DNA from: Hymenobacter negativus
Lineage (GTDB): Bacteria > Bacteroidota > Bacteroidia > Cytophagales > Hymenobacteraceae
Direction: 5' to 3'
Length of the DNA: 64,000 nucleotides
Assembly (NCBI RefSeq): GCF_017571495.1
Contig: NZ_JAGETZ010000001.1
Span: 1 to 64,000 of the forward strand
The notes under the pieces are model-generated. The model ran no database searches. It was given only the letters and a program-made list of their open reading frames with translations, and was not told the origin of the DNA. Made by a program: the position numbers and the translations under genes. Positions 61,432 to 64,000 of the stretch are shown here, in pieces (position 1 is the first letter of the stretch; each line of letters starts with the position of its first letter).

Positions 61432-62547
61432 ATGAGCCTTGGTCTTGCCAACTCGTCGCGAAGTAGCATGCTGGTTATTCTTGGGTTAGTAGGCGGCTCC
61501 ATTGCCCTCTATTTTTTACTGCTTACCGTCGTGCCCCAGTACTTGCACCCAGAGGCAGTGCGGGATTCGTTGCAGTGGGCGCACCGGGGAAGCGGAGTAT
61601 TGACTCTGGTTGCCATACTGGTGAGTTGCAGCAGTTGGGACCTGAGCATTCGCTACCCCACGCTGATTGCCCTCGTTGTGCTTGGCAGCGGGCTCATGGC
61701 GGGGCTCCGCACGAAGCTGGCCTTGGTTGCGGGAAGTGCCTGGTTTCTGGCCCGGGCACAGTCGCTCCTCACTCCGCTGCTTGTTCCCGTGCTTTTCCTG
61801 TGGATAGCCCTGCGTTCGGCCGATGTTGTGTATTGGGATGGAGACGTGAGCGTCGAGGTAACCACTAGCACCGGCTGGCTAAGTGATATCACGACAACAC
61901 AAATCACTCTTTACCAGACGCAAGCTCTTCTCTTTGAGAAACCTGTTGGCCATATCCATGCCGCGGACGCTGCCAATTACCTCCACCCGGACCAATCATT
62001 CAACAAAAAGGAGTGGTGGGCCACCGTTTGCAAGGTGACCGTCGATGTGGACTCCCTGAAAGGAGTCGTCCAGACGTATTCGGGGTATCGCCCTTTTGTA
62101 GTGAGCAAGCCGTGGAGAAGGGAAAACCAGCAGCCAACACCACCCGCTGAGCCTGCCAGCGCACCACCTCTGCCCGTAGAAGACGACAAGGTGTATACTT
62201 ATGTGGAAGTAATGCCGACCATCCCAGGCGGGCAAGAAAGAGAGCTGGGGCTAGGACTCAACCAACTCATCCAGCCGTGGCTCGTGCTGCCCCGCGATGC
62301 AGTGGAGGGGCTGGTGTTTTTAAGCCTTGAAGTAGACAAAATGGGTGATGTGCGGAATATACGCATTGCAAAAGGCCTGAATCCAAGAACCGACTCGGCA
62401 GTGCTTGCGGCGGCCAGGCAACTGCCACCGCTGGTCCCCGGCCGGCAAAATGGGCGACCCTTAAATGTGTCCTTGACTTTCCCTGTTTCAGTGATGAAAC
62501 CAAGAGTCACTCCCAAACATAATCGGAAAAGTGCTCAAAGCCAGTAA
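61432..62547 (+). CDS. Multi-helix membrane protein with TonB C-terminal domain
   Basis: A 371-residue protein. The first ~130 residues hold about four hydrophobic helices (LVILGLVGGSIALYFLLLTV, GVLTLVAILVSC, LIALVVLGSGLMAGL, LLVPVLFLWIALR). A periplasmic middle region follows, then a Pro-rich linker (QQPTPPAEPASAPPLP), then a TonB C-terminal-like domain (about 260-355): EVMPTIPGGQ, GLVFLSLEVDKMGDVRNIRI, AARQLPPLVPGRQNGRPLNV. Normal TonB has one helix; four is unusual and recalls M56/BlaR-type architectures, though no peptidase motif is seen. The start could be ATG 61432 or 61468. The role is probably energy transduction or sensing at outer-membrane receptors. Confidence 0.72.
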   Translation: MSLGLANSSRSSMLVILGLVGGSIALYFLLLTVVPQYLHPEAVRDSLQWAHRGSGVLTLVAILVSCSSWDLSIRYPTLIALVVLGSGLMAGLRTKLALVAGSAWFLARAQSLLTPLLVPVLFLWIALRSADVVYWDGDVSVEVTTSTGWLSDITTTQITLYQTQALLFEKPVGHIHAADAANYLHPDQSFNKKEWWATVCKVTVDVDSLKGVVQTYSGYRPFVVSKPWRRENQQPTPPAEPASAPPLPVEDDKVYTYVEVMPTIPGGQERELGLGLNQLIQPWLVLPRDAVEGLVFLSLEVDKMGDVRNIRIAKGLNPRTDSAVLAAARQLPPLVPGRQNGRPLNVSLTFPVSVMKPRVTPKHNRKSAQSQ

Positions 62548-62614
62548 GGTTTAGGCTGGGCCTGGGTTAATGCCATTTTGCCTTAACCAGTATAAATCTA
62601 TTTTCCTAAATTAC

Positions 62615-62660
62615 TTCCAACGAAAAGGGCCAGCTAATTGGCTGGCCCTTTTCGTTGGAA
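62615..62660. terminator. Bidirectional terminator, 20-bp perfect stem
   Basis: TTCCAACGAAAAGGGCCAGC pairs perfectly with its complement (62641-62660) across a six-base loop. It lies between the converging TonB-domain gene and ribBA. Confidence 0.8.
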
Positions 62661-62673
62661 AGGTGCGAATGAA

Positions 62674-63900
62674 TTAAGCCGCTGGCGTTTCAGCTGCTGC
62701 TACGCGCATGATGTCGTGGCCCATTTTGTCGCGCTTGGTGGTGAGGTAGGCCTCGTTGTGCGGGTTGGAATGGATTTCGATGGGCAGCGTTTCCACGATT
62801 TCGAGGCCGTAGCCGATGAGGCCCGTGCGCTTGCGGGGGTTGTTGGTGAGCAGGCGCATCTGGCGCACGCCCAGGTCGCGCAGAATGCTGGCGCCCACGC
62901 CGTAGTCGCGCTCGTCGCCCTTGAAGCCGAGGTCCTCGTTGGCCTCCACGGTATCACGGCCTTGCTCCTGTAGCTTATAGGCTTTCAGCTTATTGAGCAG
63001 GCCGATGCCACGCCCCTCCTGGTTCATGTAGACGATAACACCACGGCCTTCGCGCTCAATCTCGCGCATGGCCTGGTGTAGTTGCGGGCCGCAGTCGCAG
63101 CGGCAGGAGCCGAAAATATCGCCCGTCACGCAGGAACTGTGCACGCGCACCAGCACCGGCTCCGGGCCGGAGATATCGCCCTTCACCAGGGCCAGGTGCT
63201 TGGCGCCGTTCGAGTTTTGGGTGAAAGCGTAGAGGTCGAAATCGCCGTGCTCAGTGGGCATCTTCACCGAGATTTCGCGGGTAATCAGGCTTTCGTTGGC
63301 GAGGCGGTACTTGATGAGGTCCTGAACCGAAATCAGCTTCAGGCCCCATTTTTTGGCCACGATTTCGAGGTCAGGCAGCCGGGCCATCTCGCCGTCTTCC
63401 TTCAGAATTTCGACCAGTACACCGGCCGGCTCAAACCCGGCTAGGCGGGCCAGGTCCACGGTGGCTTCGGTGTGGCCGGCGCGGCGCAGCACGCCTTCCT
63501 TGCGGGCTTTGAGAGGAAAAATATGGCCGGGCTTGCCTAGTTCTTCGGGCTTGGTGGTGGGGTCGATAAGGGCCTGGATGGTCTTGCTACGGTCCGAAGC
63601 CGAGATGCCGGTGGTCACACCATTCTTCAGCAAATCGACCGATACGGTGAACGCCGTAGCGTGCAAGGCCGTGTTGTGGCCCACCATGAGGTTCAGGCCC
63701 AACTCTTCGCAGCGCTCCTCGGTGAGGGCCATGCACACAAGGCCGCGCCCGTGGGTGGCCATAAAATTGATGACTTCGGGCGTGGCCGAGCGGGCGGCGC
63801 AGATGAAGTCGCCCTCGTTTTCACGGTCTTCGTCGTCGACAACGATGACTACTTTGCCAGCGCGAATATCTTCGATGGCGGATTCGATGGAATCTAGCAT
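62674..63900 (-). CDS. ribBA: Bifunctional DHBP synthase / GTP cyclohydrolase II
   Basis: A 408-residue riboflavin enzyme. The N-terminal half makes 3,4-dihydroxy-2-butanone 4-phosphate from ribulose 5-phosphate: [45 protein letters not shown] and [17 protein letters not shown]. The C-terminal half is GTP cyclohydrolase [23 protein letters not shown] with the three zinc Cys, [20 protein letters not shown] and [20 protein letters not shown]. Start ATG 63900; the longer frame upstream crosses the promoter. An exact -7 element lies at 63943-63950 and no FMN riboswitch fits in the short leader. Confidence 0.97.
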   Translation of the reverse strand: MLDSIESAIEDIRAGKVVIVVDDEDRENEGDFICAARSATPEVINFMATHGRGLVCMALTEERCEELGLNLMVGHNTALHATAFTVSVDLLKNGVTTGISASDRSKTIQALIDPTTKPEELGKPGHIFPLKARKEGVLRRAGHTEATVDLARLAGFEPAGVLVEILKEDGEMARLPDLEIVAKKWGLKLISVQDLIKYRLANESLITREISVKMPTEHGDFDLYAFTQNSNGAKHLALVKGDISGPEPVLVRVHSSCVTGDIFGSCRCDCGPQLHQAMREIEREGRGVIVYMNQEGRGIGLLNKLKAYKLQEQGRDTVEANEDLGFKGDERDYGVGASILRDLGVRQMRLLTNNPRKRTGLIGYGLEIVETLPIEIHSNPHNEAYLTTKRDKMGHDIMRVAAAETPAA

Positions 63901-63942
63901 TGGTGGGAGTTGATATTTCGGCCATAACAACGGTAGCCGCTG

Positions 63943-63950
63943 CAAAGTTA
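63943..63950 (-). promoter_or_regulatory. ribBA -7 element
   Basis: TAACTTTG on the minus strand, exact TAnnTTTG, 42 nt before the start codon. The -33 box is weak (a TTG 26 nt upstream). Confidence 0.4.
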
Positions 63951-64000
63951 GCCGCCACCGGCCACCCCTACCCGAACAACGCTTCCAGCCGGCTTGTGGC

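Noticed and set aside
63901..64000. FMN riboswitch upstream of ribBA
   Set aside because: The predicted leader is about 40 nt and contains none of the conserved RFN segments.

Overview
The window is GC-rich chromosomal DNA from a member of the Bacteroidota, most likely a Hymenobacter-like bacterium (Cytophagales). The evidence is a fused lpxC/fabZ gene, type A and type B type IX secretion (T9SS) C-terminal domains, a PorX regulator, a paired MbnP lipoprotein and dihaem peroxidase, TonB-dependent receptor paralogues, the rarity of Shine-Dalgarno sites, and promoters of the Bacteroidota form TTTG-N19..21-TAnnTTTG. There is no prophage, transposase, CRISPR array or rRNA. Most genes are core metabolic or information genes. 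Positions about 46.4-49.2 kb and 59.6-62.6 kb look more accessory.

Layout. 0-2.4 kb: rpsO, an LptF/LptG permease and a START-like protein (minus strand). 2.5-2.65 kb: a complete tRNA-Met transcription unit (promoter, tRNA, terminator). 2.8-6.4 kb: thrS, infC, rpmI and rplT (minus). infC has a strong Shine-Dalgarno and probably starts at ATA, and a large hairpin separates it from thrS. 6.6-14.6 kb: two TPR proteins, then parC and parE (topoisomerase IV). The parC-parE gap holds a consensus promoter followed about 65 nt later by a terminator, which suggests an unannotated small RNA. 15-23 kb: KDPG aldolase, an AI-2E-type permease, a DnaQ/GIY-YIG (UvrC-like) nuclease, a T9SS beta-helix protein, a zinc alcohol dehydrogenase and its small partner. 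23-28 kb: beta-propeller phytase, acyltransferase, and a gliding-motility-type T9SS substrate. 28-34 kb: acetyl- and propionyl-CoA synthetases with an MHS-type transporter, a short-chain acid uptake and activation module. 34-40 kb: M28 peptidase, flavin reductase, MbnP/MbnH, alanine dehydrogenase and tsaE. 40-46.4 kb: two tandem TonB-dependent receptors and an aminotransferase. 46.4-49.2 kb: an AT-rich non-coding island, a PL1 pectate lyase and a stand-alone TonB-plug-like protein. 49-57 kb: porX, an HD phosphohydrolase, lpxD, lpxC/fabZ, lpxA and an ABC ATPase (lipid A). 57-64 kb: an acidic protein, a DUF4197 protein, cinA, an unrecognised protein, a Coq4-like protein, a four-helix membrane protein with a TonB C-terminal domain, and ribBA.

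Functional links. PorX controls T9SS in relatives and two proteins here carry T9SS sorting domains. The lipid A genes form one block. Translation and topology genes (thrS-infC-rpmI-rplT, parC-parE) form another. No large undescribed defence or biosynthetic system is visible. The best leads are small: the parE-parC sRNA candidate, the ATA start of infC, near-leaderless promoters, the AT-rich island with its own minus-strand promoter and terminator, and very long perfect hairpins between genes. All functional statements are homology inferences made by reading the sequence; no database search was run.
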